DNA from: Planctomycetota bacterium
GTDB lineage: Bacteria; Planctomycetota; PLA2; JAEUHO01
Length of the DNA stretch: 14,691 bases
Direction: 5' to 3'
NCBI GenBank assembly: GCA_020631815.1
Contig: JACKGW010000008.1
Location: forward strand, 185,001-199,691
Shown: piece by piece, positions 1-8,000 of the stretch
Numbering within the stretch: position 1 is the first letter of the stretch
Layout of the letters: the number at the start of each line of letters is the position of its first letter
Position numbers and translations under genes: made by a program
The notes under the pieces: generated by a model
Told to the model about the DNA's origin: nothing
The model's input: only the letters and a program-made list of their open reading frames with translations
Database searches by the model: none

Positions 1-606
<606 letters not shown>

Positions 607-962
607 CACTTTCCCTTCTGACGCCCGATGCGTCCTGTTCCCGGTTCGCCGGGAGCTCTGGGCATCGTTTCCCGCTTCCGGTTCGCCGGCGGCGCGGAGA
701 CAGGGTCCGGAAGGGAGATCGCGTTGCCTGGGTGGCACGCGACACGTGTGAGCTCCTTGGAGCAGGCACGTTCGCAATCCGCCCGAGGCCCGATCCACGA
801 GACGATCACACTCGACTCGTAGTGGCGATTCGTGCTTCTACCGTCTAGCGGAAATCGGACCCTTCGGTCCCCACTCACTACTTCCAGGGCGAGTCCCGCT
901 CGCTTCCGGTCGCACGCCGCTCCAGTGGCTGCCGATCGCGCGACGGGCTTCGCATACCGATT
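607..962 (+). other. 23S-5S internal transcribed spacer, no gene seen
   Basis: This spacer of about 356 nt holds no tRNA and no credible protein gene. It contains two stem-loops closed on the same 12-nt sequence CCGGTTCGCCGG: 641-652, extendable to 637-656, and 678-689. Each has a UUCG tetraloop, so they should be stable in the precursor RNA. A weaker GGACC/GGTCC stem lies at 857-870. The first 16 nt of a repeat shared with the tRNA-Ile 3' flank lie at 624-639. The stems may be processing or antitermination structures, but this is inference. Confidence 0.7.
624..639 (+). repeat. 16-nt exact repeat, copy 1 (after 23S)
   Basis: The sequence CCCGATGCGTCCTGTT occurs here about 18 nt after the 23S 3' end. 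It recurs identically at 1461-1476, 8 nt after the CCA end of tRNA-Ile. The flanks differ immediately on both sides. It may be an RNA-processing signal or a trace of recombination between rRNA/tRNA loci. Confidence 0.7.
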
Positions 963-1075
963 TGCCCGGTGTCCACACCCAAGGGGCCACACCCGATCCC
1001 ATTCCGAACTCGGCCGTTAAGCCCTTGGGGCCGATGATACTGCCTCACGGCGGGAAAGTAGGTCAGCGCCGGGCG
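963..1075 (+). rRNA. rrf: 5S ribosomal RNA
   Basis: The molecule of about 113 nt is recognised by its terminal helix I, GCCCGGTG at 964-971 pairing with CGCCGGGC at 1067-1074 (one G-U pair). The conserved loop region CCCATTCCGAACTCGG near 997-1012 and the loop E/helix IV segment GATGATACTGCC followed by GGGAAAGTAGG also match bacterial 5S. The ends are set by helix I and could move by one or two bases. It is the last rRNA before the terminator at 1087-1127, so it is presumably co-transcribed with the 23S gene. Confidence 0.95.
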
Positions 1076-1086
1076 TTTCCTTCCAT

Positions 1087-1127
1087 GAGCCACGCGACAG
1101 CGATGTCGCGTGGCTCGTGTCGTTTTT
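1087..1127 (+). terminator. Intrinsic terminator of the rRNA transcript
   Basis: A perfect 13-bp stem (GAGCCACGCGACA at 1087-1099 with TGTCGCGTGGCTC at 1104-1116) is closed by a GCGA (GNRA) tetraloop. Five T residues follow at 1123-1127. It begins about 12 nt after the 5S 3' end. Its strength implies that the downstream tRNAs are mostly expressed from their own promoter. Confidence 0.9.
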
Positions 1128-1337
1128 GCGCGCCGTGCGCCAGGCGACCGGGCCCATGGCGTTGCGTGCGCTCTGCCCCGCCGATGCAGTGCACCGCGCG
1201 GCTGGGCGTGGGCGCCAGCTCGCGAGACTGCGTTGCGGGCGCACCACGCTCAGGGGATCCGAGATCGGCGCATCGGAGAGCAGGTGGTCTGGAAGGCGGG
1301 GATCTGCCCGTGATGCTCCACCCGGGCGGGCCCGTGC

Positions 1338-1365
1338 TTGTCGCTTGGCGCCGGGGAGGTAGACT
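1338..1365 (+). promoter_or_regulatory. Possible sigma-70-type promoter for tRNA-Ile
   Basis: TTGTCG at 1338-1343 (4/6 to the -35 consensus) and TAGACT at 1360-1365 (4/6 to the -10) are separated by 16 nt. This would start transcription a few bases before tRNA-Ile at 1377. The related hexamer TAGAGT lies at 1548-1553, before tRNA-Ala, but without a well-spaced -35. The stretch 1128-1337 between the rRNA terminator and this site shows nothing recognisable. The match is weak and rests mainly on position. Confidence 0.3.
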
Positions 1366-1376
1366 CCCGCCCCTTC

Positions 1377-1453
1377 GGGCGTATAGCTCAGCTGGCTAGA
1401 GCGCAGCCCTGATAAGGCTGAGGTCCTTGGTTCGAGTCCAAGTACGCCCACCA
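1377..1453 (+). tRNA. tRNA-Ile (anticodon GAT)
   Basis: The cloverleaf is complete. The acceptor GGGCGTA at 1377-1383 pairs perfectly with TACGCCC at 1443-1449. The D-arm contains AGCTCAGCTGGCTAGAGC. The anticodon stem CAGCC/GGCTG encloses the loop CTGATAA, with GAT at 1411-1413. The T-arm contains TTCGAGT, and CCA is encoded at 1451-1453. GAT reads AUC/AUU isoleucine codons. This gene normally pairs with tRNA-Ala(TGC) in the 16S-23S spacer of bacteria; here the pair lies after the 5S gene and its terminator. Confidence 0.97.
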
Positions 1454-1460
1454 TCTACTT

Positions 1461-1476
1461 CCCGATGCGTCCTGTT
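1461..1476 (+). repeat. 16-nt exact repeat, copy 2 (after tRNA-Ile)
   Basis: This is identical to 624-639 downstream of the 23S. The bases just before it also resemble the tRNA-Ala 3' flank: CCATCTACTTC here versus CCATGTACTTC at 1640-1650, one mismatch in 11 including the CCA. The function is unknown. Confidence 0.7.
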
Positions 1477-1565
1477 GTCTTGCTCCTGCGAGTGCCGGAG
1501 CCTGGTTGTCCGCCTCGCCCTTGCGGGTCATCCACCGGCGTCCTAGGTAGAGTGCCGCGCGCCAT

Positions 1566-1642
1566 GGGGGCGTAGCTCAGTTGGCTAGAGCACCGGCTTT
1601 GCAAGCCGGGGGTCAGGGGTTCGAATCCCCTCGCCTCCACCA
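1566..1642 (+). tRNA. tRNA-Ala (anticodon TGC)
   Basis: The acceptor GGGGGCG at 1566-1572 pairs with CGCCTCC at 1632-1638 and contains the G3:U70 wobble pair, the main alanine identity element. The anticodon stem CCGGC/GCCGG encloses TTTGCAA, with TGC at 1600-1602. The T-arm is AGGGG/CCCCT with loop TTCGAAT, and CCA is encoded at 1640-1642. It lies 112 nt after tRNA-Ile on the same strand and is probably co-transcribed with it. The final A of CCA is also the A of an ATG that opens a longer nadB reading frame, which is why that upstream start is rejected. Confidence 0.97.
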
Positions 1643-1719
1643 TGTACTTCGGTTCTCGGGGGCGTGTCCCTGGGGCCTGCGGGCGATCTGACGCACGTGG
1701 GGCGCTATGCTTCCGCCGG

Positions 1720-3399
1720 ATGGATCCCGGCCCCCGCTACCTCCTCCCGTTCGACACGTTCCGCCTCCCGCAGCACATGGCGGAGGTGCTGGTCGTTGGG
1801 GCGGGCGTCGCCGGAGCCAGCGCGGCCCTGGCGGCCCTCGACGCGGGCCTCCGCGTCCACGTCCTCGCCAAGGGCGCGTGGGACGTCTGCAACACGGCCT
1901 GGGCCCAGGGTGGCGTTGCCGCGGTCCTGCCCGTCACGGGCGACGAGGAGACGCGGGACAGCGCGCGCCTCCATGCCCAGGACACGCTCGAGGTGGGCTG
2001 CGGCCTGTGCGACGAGGAGGTGGTCCGCGTCGTCACCGAAGAGGCGGATGACCGCGTGCTCGAGCTCCTCGAGGCCGGAGCCCGCTTCGACCGCGACGAC
2101 GACGGTGACATTGCCCGCGGCCTGGAAGGCGGGCACTCGCGGCCGCGCATCCTCCACGCGGGTGGCGATGCCACGGGCGCCGAGATCCGGGTCACGTTGG
2201 AGCGTCTGGTGCGTTCGCGCTCGGACGTGACCGCGTGGTCCGATGCGTTCCTCGTGGACCTGATCACGGACGACGACGGGGCCTGCCGAGGCGCCCTCGT
2301 GTACTCCCGCGGCCACCTGCGCGTGATCTGGGCCGGCGCCGTCGTGCTGGCCACGGGAGGCTACGCCCAGATCTACCGCGAGAGCACCAACGTGGCGGGC
2401 GCGACGGGCGACGGGATCATGGCCGCGTGGCGCGCGGGCGCCAGCCTCCGTGACCTGGAGTTCGTCCAGTTCCACCCGACCACGCTGTACCTGGCCGGTG
2501 TCCCGCGCTTGCTGATCACCGAGGCCGTTCGCGGCGAGGGCGCGCACATCGTCGACGACAAGGGACGGCGCTTCGTGCTGGACGCCGATCCGCGCGGCGA
2601 GCTCGCGCCGCGTGACGTGATCTCGCGCCTCATCATGGCGCACCTGCAGCGGCCGGACGTGACGGGCGTGTTCCTCGACTTGAGGCACCTCGATGCGCAG
2701 CGCATTGCGCGTCGCTTCCCGGGCGTGGCCCGCTCGTGCGCGGCCCATGGCCTGGACATCGGTCGCGACCGCATCCCGATCCGTCCGGCGGCGCACTACT
2801 GCATCGGAGGGGTCCGTACGGCCCTCGACGGCTCGTCGGACGTGCGTGGGCTCTTCGCCGCGGGTGAGGCCAGCAGCTCCGGGCTCCACGGCGCCAACCG
2901 CCTGGCGTCCAACAGCTTGCTGGAGGGCCTCGTGCTCGGCCGTCGGGCCGGTGCGGCCGCCGCGGCCCACGCACGTGCCGAGCCGGCTCGTCCGAGGCGC
3001 CTGCGCGGCGAGGGAACGGGGAGTGCCACGGGCGTCATCGACGTGGACGACCTCCGGGCCTCGCTGAAGGCGCTGCTCTGGCGCGAAGCCGGGATCCTGC
3101 GCAGCGCGGGCCATCTCGAAGGCGCCGAAGGTGCCATTGCCGCGTGGCTGCGTTTCGCGGAGCGCGTCGGTTCGGACGATCCCGCGCGCTTGGCGTTGAT
3201 CAACATGCTCGGCGTCGCCGAGGGCGTCGTGACGAGCGCGCTGCAGCGCGAGGAGAGCCGCGGGACCCATGCCCGCCGCGATGCGCCCGAGCGCGATGAC
3301 GAACACTGGCGGGCGCACATCGTCCATCGGCGCGGGCACCCCACGGAGGTCGTGCCGCTCCCGCCTGCCGCCCCCGCCGGGAGCGTGGCGAGCGCATGA
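1720..3399 (+). CDS. nadB: L-aspartate oxidase
   Basis: This is a cytoplasmic FAD enzyme that oxidises L-aspartate to iminoaspartate, the first step of de novo NAD synthesis; the partner NadA is not in the window. The 559-residue length is normal. The FAD-binding GAGVAG is at residues 27-32, AQGGV at 62-66, HPTT at 252-255, TEAVRGEGA at 267-275, RDVISR at 298-303, AHY at 358-360 and GANRLASNSL at 391-400. H252, R298, H359 and R394 sit where the E. coli enzyme has H244, R290, H351 and R386. The frame is open upstream to 1642, but that ATG lies in the tRNA-Ala CCA. The ATG at 1720 is preferred because it keeps a PRYLLPFDT segment resembling other NadB N-termini. No Shine-Dalgarno is visible, and ATG 1777 remains possible. 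The stop overlaps the hflX start (ATGA). Fumarate reductase/SdhA paralogues are less likely given the NadB-type motifs. Confidence 0.95.
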   Translation: MDPGPRYLLPFDTFRLPQHMAEVLVVGAGVAGASAALAALDAGLRVHVLAKGAWDVCNTAWAQGGVAAVLPVTGDEETRDSARLHAQDTLEVGCGLCDEEVVRVVTEEADDRVLELLEAGARFDRDDDGDIARGLEGGHSRPRILHAGGDATGAEIRVTLERLVRSRSDVTAWSDAFLVDLITDDDGACRGALVYSRGHLRVIWAGAVVLATGGYAQIYRESTNVAGATGDGIMAAWRAGASLRDLEFVQFHPTTLYLAGVPRLLITEAVRGEGAHIVDDKGRRFVLDADPRGELAPRDVISRLIMAHLQRPDVTGVFLDLRHLDAQRIARRFPGVARSCAAHGLDIGRDRIPIRPAAHYCIGGVRTALDGSSDVRGLFAAGEASSSGLHGANRLASNSLLEGLVLGRRAGAAAAAHARAEPARPRRLRGEGTGSATGVIDVDDLRASLKALLWREAGILRSAGHLEGAEGAIAAWLRFAERVGSDDPARLALINMLGVAEGVVTSALQREESRGTHARRDAPERDDEHWRAHIVHRRGHPTEVVPLPPAAPAGSVASA

Positions 3400-4760
3400 A
3401 GCTCGACAAGCCGAGCGCCTTCCGGCAGCACGACGACCGCCGCGAGCGGGCCATCCTCGTGGGGCTCGTCCTCCCGGACCAGCCGCCCTCGTGGCAGGAG
3501 CCCTTGGAGGAGCTGGGTCGTCTTGCCGACACGGCAGGAGCGGACACCGTGGAGCGGGTCCTGCAGCGGCGTGATCGCCCCGATCCCCGTACGTTCCTCG
3601 GCAAGGGGAAGGCGGAGGAGGTCGCCAGCCTCGTCAAGCAGCACGACGCCGACCTCGTGATCGTGGACCACGACCTGAGCCCCTCCCAGGCCCGCAACCT
3701 CGAGAAGGCCATCGGTGGGACGCGGGTGATCGACCGCACCGAGCTGATCTTGGACATCTTCGTGCGTCGCGCGCGCACGGCCATGGCCAAGGCCCAGGTC
3801 GAGCTGGCGCAGATGGAGTACGCCCTGCCTCGGCTGAAGCGTCTGTGGACCCACCTCAACCGCGAGGTCGGCGGCGGGCGCGTCGGCATCGGCGTCCGCG
3901 GACCCGGCGAGAAGCAGATCGAGACGGACCGTCGTCTCGTGCGCACGCGCATCCGCGACTTGCGGCGCAGCCTCGAGACGATGGAGGCGCACAAGATGCG
4001 CCAGGCACGCGGCCGCTCGCGCTGGTTCACGGCGTGCTTCGTGGGCTACACGAACGCCGGGAAGAGCACGCTGCTCCGCGCGCTGACGGGCGCCGACGTC
4101 TTCGTGCAGGACCGGCTGTTCGCGACGCTCGACACCACCACGCGGGCGTGGGAAGTCGTGCCGGGCAAGCGCATCTTCCTCAGCGACACGGTCGGGTTCA
4201 TCCGCGACCTGCCGCACCACTTGGTCAGCAGCTTCCGCGCAACGCTGGAGGAGGCGCGGGCTGCCGACCTGCTGCTCCACGTGGTGGACGCCGGTGATCC
4301 CGATGCCCTCGAGCACGTGGAGATCGTCGAGCAGACGCTCTCGGCAATCGACGTGGGCGGGGTCCCCCGCATCGCCGTGCTGAACCAGGTCGACCGCGTG
4401 CGTGACCCGCTCTCGCTACGTGTGCTCGAGGACCGTCTGCCGGGCGCCGTGCGGACGAGCGCGATGACGGGCGAGGGCCTGGGCGCCCTCGCGGAGGCCG
4501 TCTACGACTACGTGCTGCGCCGCCACGCCGGTTGGCGCCTCACGCTGGACCCCGGCGCCGGCAAGCTGCTCGCGCGCGTGCGCGGCATGGGGGAGATCCT
4601 CGACGTGCGCTACGGCGCCGAACACGTCGAGGTCGACGTGCTCCTCAGCCGGCCCCAGGCCGAGCGGCTGCGCCTGGAGGGCGTGCGCGTGGAGCCGCTC
4701 CCCGAGGACGCTCCCGCGTTCCTCGACGAGGAGGCCGCGTCGTCCGACGGCGAGGCGTAG
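3396..4760 (+). CDS. hflX: Ribosome-associated GTPase HflX
   Basis: HflX is a GTPase of the TRAFAC/Obg-HflX superfamily that binds the 50S subunit; in studied bacteria it splits stalled or hibernating ribosomes. The protein has 454 residues, a normal length. The N-terminal HflX domain includes FLGKGKAEE (67-75) and the family segment GVRGPGEKQIETDRR (166-180). The G domain has G1 GYTNAGKST (217-225), DTTTR (246-250), G3 DTVGF (264-268), G4 NQVD (330-333) and G5 TSAMTGEG (354-361). The G4 motif reads NQVD rather than the usual NKxD. A short C-terminal domain follows. The ATG overlaps the nadB TGA by 4 nt, implying translational coupling. nadB-hflX is not a functional pair I know, so the linkage may be local. 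There is no clear terminator directly after the stop. Confidence 0.96.
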   Translation: MKLDKPSAFRQHDDRRERAILVGLVLPDQPPSWQEPLEELGRLADTAGADTVERVLQRRDRPDPRTFLGKGKAEEVASLVKQHDADLVIVDHDLSPSQARNLEKAIGGTRVIDRTELILDIFVRRARTAMAKAQVELAQMEYALPRLKRLWTHLNREVGGGRVGIGVRGPGEKQIETDRRLVRTRIRDLRRSLETMEAHKMRQARGRSRWFTACFVGYTNAGKSTLLRALTGADVFVQDRLFATLDTTTRAWEVVPGKRIFLSDTVGFIRDLPHHLVSSFRATLEEARAADLLLHVVDAGDPDALEHVEIVEQTLSAIDVGGVPRIAVLNQVDRVRDPLSLRVLEDRLPGAVRTSAMTGEGLGALAEAVYDYVLRRHAGWRLTLDPGAGKLLARVRGMGEILDVRYGAEHVEVDVLLSRPQAERLRLEGVRVEPLPEDAPAFLDEEAASSDGEA

Positions 4761-4876
4761 CGCGGCAGGGCACCTCCGTACGGGCTTTGCCGCTGGCATG
4801 ACGAACTGACGCGTAGGAGGCGCGGTTTGACGGCCGGCGAACGCCGCACTTTGGTGCTTCGCTGCTCGAGGCTTGT

Positions 4877-4950
4877 TCCGCGCTACCGCGCGGAGTCGGC
4901 GCTCGGGCTCGCGCCCTCGCGGCAGGAGGGCTATTCCGTACCCCTCCTGC
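4877..4950. other. Cluster of three stem-loops in the hflX-secDF convergent gap
   Basis: The 280-nt gap between the two convergent genes (4761-5040) has no credible ORF but is full of dyads. TCCGCGC/GCGCGGA lies at 4877-4894 with a TACC loop. GGCGC/GCGCC lies at 4898-4915. GCAGGAGGG/CCCTCCTGC lies at 4922-4950 with an 11-nt loop and a perfect 9-bp stem. A minor CGGCG/CGCCG dyad is at 4835-4846. None is followed by a T-run. They could terminate hflX transcription with Rho, stabilise 3' ends, or be a small structured RNA; the sequence does not decide. Confidence 0.5.
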
Positions 4951-5006
4951 ACCTCTCACGGGGGATCAGACACCTCCGTGCGCTGCCACCGAGGAGGTGA
5001 CGAGCC

Positions 5007-5030
5007 GCCTCCGCCCTTGCGGGCGGAGGC
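5007..5030 (-). terminator. Stem-loop after secDF, probable terminator
   Basis: A perfect 10-bp stem (GCCTCCGCCC at 5007-5016 with GGGCGGAGGC at 5021-5030) has a 4-nt loop and lies 10 nt past the secDF stop. There is no U-tract on the minus strand, so it may act with Rho or simply protect the mRNA 3' end. Confidence 0.6.
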
Positions 5031-5040
5031 AGCAGGACGA

Positions 5041-8000
5041 TCAGGCCGTGGTCGCGCCGCCGGCATCCGCCTCGGGCGACATGGCCCAGGGGATGAACAG
5101 CGCCAAGCCGATCAGGAACGCCACGACCGCGTAGGCGACCCACCACGCCGCGTAGAGCACGGCGGCAACGGGCACCAGGATCAGCGTGGCCGGGTTCGTC
5201 AGCAGCTTGGTGACCAGTTGGCCCTTGGGCGCGAAGCCGCCGATGCGCTTCCACAGCCAGGGCAGGTACAGCAGCAGCGGGCTGCTGATGGCCACGGTCG
5301 AGTACGTACCGATGATCGAGCCGAGGATCAGCAGGAAGCTGAAGCCCTCGAGCACGTTGCGCTGGCCGTAGTTGAAGGCGAACAGCGCAAGACACACGAG
5401 CAAGAACGTCGCCGACGTCTTGATCGAGCGCGCCAGGGTCTGGTTGATCGACAGGTTGATGATCTCCGGCGTCAAGTCCGGCCGCTTGCCGCGGTTCTCG
5501 CGGATGCGGTCGAACACGACCACCGTGTCGTTCACCGAGTAGCCGACCAGCGTCAGGAACGCGGCGACCATGGCGAGGTTGATCTTGGCGTCCACCCAGC
5601 CCAGCTGGTTGGCCACGGCGACGAAGCCCAACGTCGCGGCCACGTCGTGGAACAAGCACAACACGGCCGAGAAGCCCATGGCCTTCGACTTGAAGCGGAA
5701 TGCGATGTAGATGATGATCCCGATCAGCGAGAGCAGGAGGGCGACCATCGCGTCGTCCTTCAGCTTGCGTGCGACCGTGGAGCCGACCACGTCGTTGGAC
5801 GGGAACGGCTGGCTGGCGCGAACCTGGATCGTGTCAGGGGCCGTTCCGTCAGCCGTGAGCAGCCGCTGCTTGAGCGCGGCCCGGAAGCCTTCGCTTCCGA
5901 GGTAGTCGCCGAGACGGCGACGCAGCTCCTCCGGGCTCGTGGGCAACGTCTGGCCCGTGCTCGACGCCGTGCGGATCCAGATGTCGTACGTGCGCGTGCC
6001 GGCGGCGGCGCCCGAGACCTCCTTCACCATCACGTAGCGCTGCAGGGAGACGTCGGCAGGCGCCTTGGGCACCTGACGACCGTCCTCCTCGACCCAGTGG
6101 GGGAAGTCCGTCTCGAGCAGCTTCTGGAGCTGGTCGGCGGACAACACCCCGTCCGGGTCGAGCAGCGTCATGCGCAAGTAGGCGCCGCCGTCGAGATCGG
6201 CCATCGGGTCGGCGGCGACATCGCCGTCCGCCGGGTCCTCGCCCTCCGGGGCAGGCGGGGCCGCGTGCCGGTACGGCTCGGGTCCCTTCTGGATCCACGG
6301 CGGCAGCAGCCGGTCCTTCAGGACTTCGGCCAAGTACGACTGGAAGGCCGCCGACTTGTCGTCCTCGGTGACGTTGACGGTGCTGCGCGTCTCGTCGTCG
6401 AACAGGCGCTGGACCTTGATGTCCGCCGCACGCTGCTCGTTGCCGACCGAGAGGACCTCCGCGCTCGTGAACGGGCCCATCACGACCGGCACGTCGGTCA
6501 CGACGGGGTCGCCGTTGGCGTCGAACTCGCGGTGCTGGACGTTGACCGTGCGCTGCTCCTGGAGCGCCTTCTTCACGTCGTCGACGCTGGTGGCACTTCC
6601 GAAGCTGGCCGTCACGCGGTAACCACCGGTGAAGTCCACGTCGTACAGCGTGTAGCGGTCGGTCGAGAAGAACTCGATCAAGCCGAACACGATGCCGATC
6701 ACGGAGATCGGAACGAAGATGCGACGCAGCTTGACCCAGTCGTACTTGGCAGGCTCGCCCGAGCCCCACATGCTCATCGACTTGATCCAGCCACGCTGCA
6801 TGGCCCACTCGAAGATCGTGCGCGTCACGTAGATCGCCGTGAACATCGAGACCAACAGGCCCAAGGCCAAGGTGATCGCGAAGCCGCGCACCGGGCCGCT
6901 ACCGAACTGGTAGAGGAAGATGGCGGTGATCAACGACGTGACGTTGGCGTCGATGATGGCGCTGAGCGCGCGGTCGTAGCCCTCGCTCAAGGCCCGGCGC
7001 AAGTTGCGCCCAGCGCGCAGCTCCTCGCGGACACGCTCGTTGATCAGGATGTTCGCGTCGACGGCCATGCCGAGCGTCAGCACGATGCCGGCGATACCGG
7101 GCAGGGTGAGCACCGCCTTGAAGAAGGACAGGAACCCGACCAGCAGCACGATGTTGAGCAAGAGCGCGAAGTTCGCGACCAGGCCGCTGCCTCGGTAGTA
7201 GATGATCATGAACAGGAGGACGAGCAGGAAGGCGACGCCCACCGCCAGGAGGCCGCGGTCGCGGCTCTCGCCGGCCAGCGAAGCACCCACGCGGTTCTCC
7301 GACTCGAGGTGCGGCTGGATCTTCAGCGAGCCCGTCTGCAGCACGGTGACGAGCTGCTTGGCTTCCTTCTCGAGGTCGGCGCGCGAGCCGGTTCCCAGCG
7401 TGATCTGGACGGTGTCCGTGAGCTTGCCGTTGATGCGCGGTGCGCTCCAGTACTCGTCATTGAGCACGATGGCCATCGGCAGGTAGAGGTTGGTCCCCGT
7501 CCACTCGCCGAAGCGGTTCTGCCACTCCTTCTTGACCTCGTAGAGCACGACCGGCTGGTTGTTGTTGGGATCGATGCCGACGCGCGGGTCCGTGAGGATC
7601 GTGCCGCCGATCTGGCGGTCCGTGTCGTTCTGCGGCTCTTCGAGCACGTGGAAGTGGCTCTCCGAGGTGCCGTCGGTGCCCTTCGCCTTCACGAGGTAGT
7701 AGCGCGGGTTGGACGGCATGTACGGCTCGCCCGCGGCGCGGGCGGAACGCCAGCGCTCGATCTCCGCGCGCTTGAACGTGACGAAGCTGTCCGCCGTCTT
7801 GCCGGCCCAGACCGACTCGGTGGCGAGGCGCGGCGGGCGTGAGCCGTCGTCGCCACCGCCGTAGTCCTCGTCCGGACGGGCTTCGATGCGGAACTTGAGG
7901 TCACCCAGCTGGGTGACGACGCCGACCACGCTCTCCGCCTGGCCTTCGGCCGTGGCGGGCAGAGAGATCTGGAAGCGGTCCTGGCCCAGCGGGAGGATCT

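Noticed and set aside
1354..1381. GGGAG/CTCCC and CGCCC/GGGCG hairpins just before tRNA-Ile, considered as a regulatory leader or T-box-like element.
   Set aside because: The stems are only 5 bp, one uses bases of the tRNA acceptor itself, and no T-box motifs are present. They are probably a by-product of G/C richness.
1642..1719. An in-frame ATG at 1642 that would lengthen nadB by 26 residues.
   Set aside because: Its A is the last base of the encoded CCA of tRNA-Ala, and the added residues do not resemble NadB. ATG 1720 fits the family better.
4770..4982. CACCTCCGTACG near 4771 and CACCTCCGTGCG near 4971, considered as a direct repeat pair or attachment site.
   Set aside because: The match is short with one mismatch, and there is no integrase or transfer gene nearby.
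4873..7842. A 989-codon open frame on the plus strand.
   Set aside because: It lies antisense to secDF, whose motifs are unmistakable. The product is low-complexity Arg/Asp/Gln/His-rich, as expected from reading high-G/C codons backwards.
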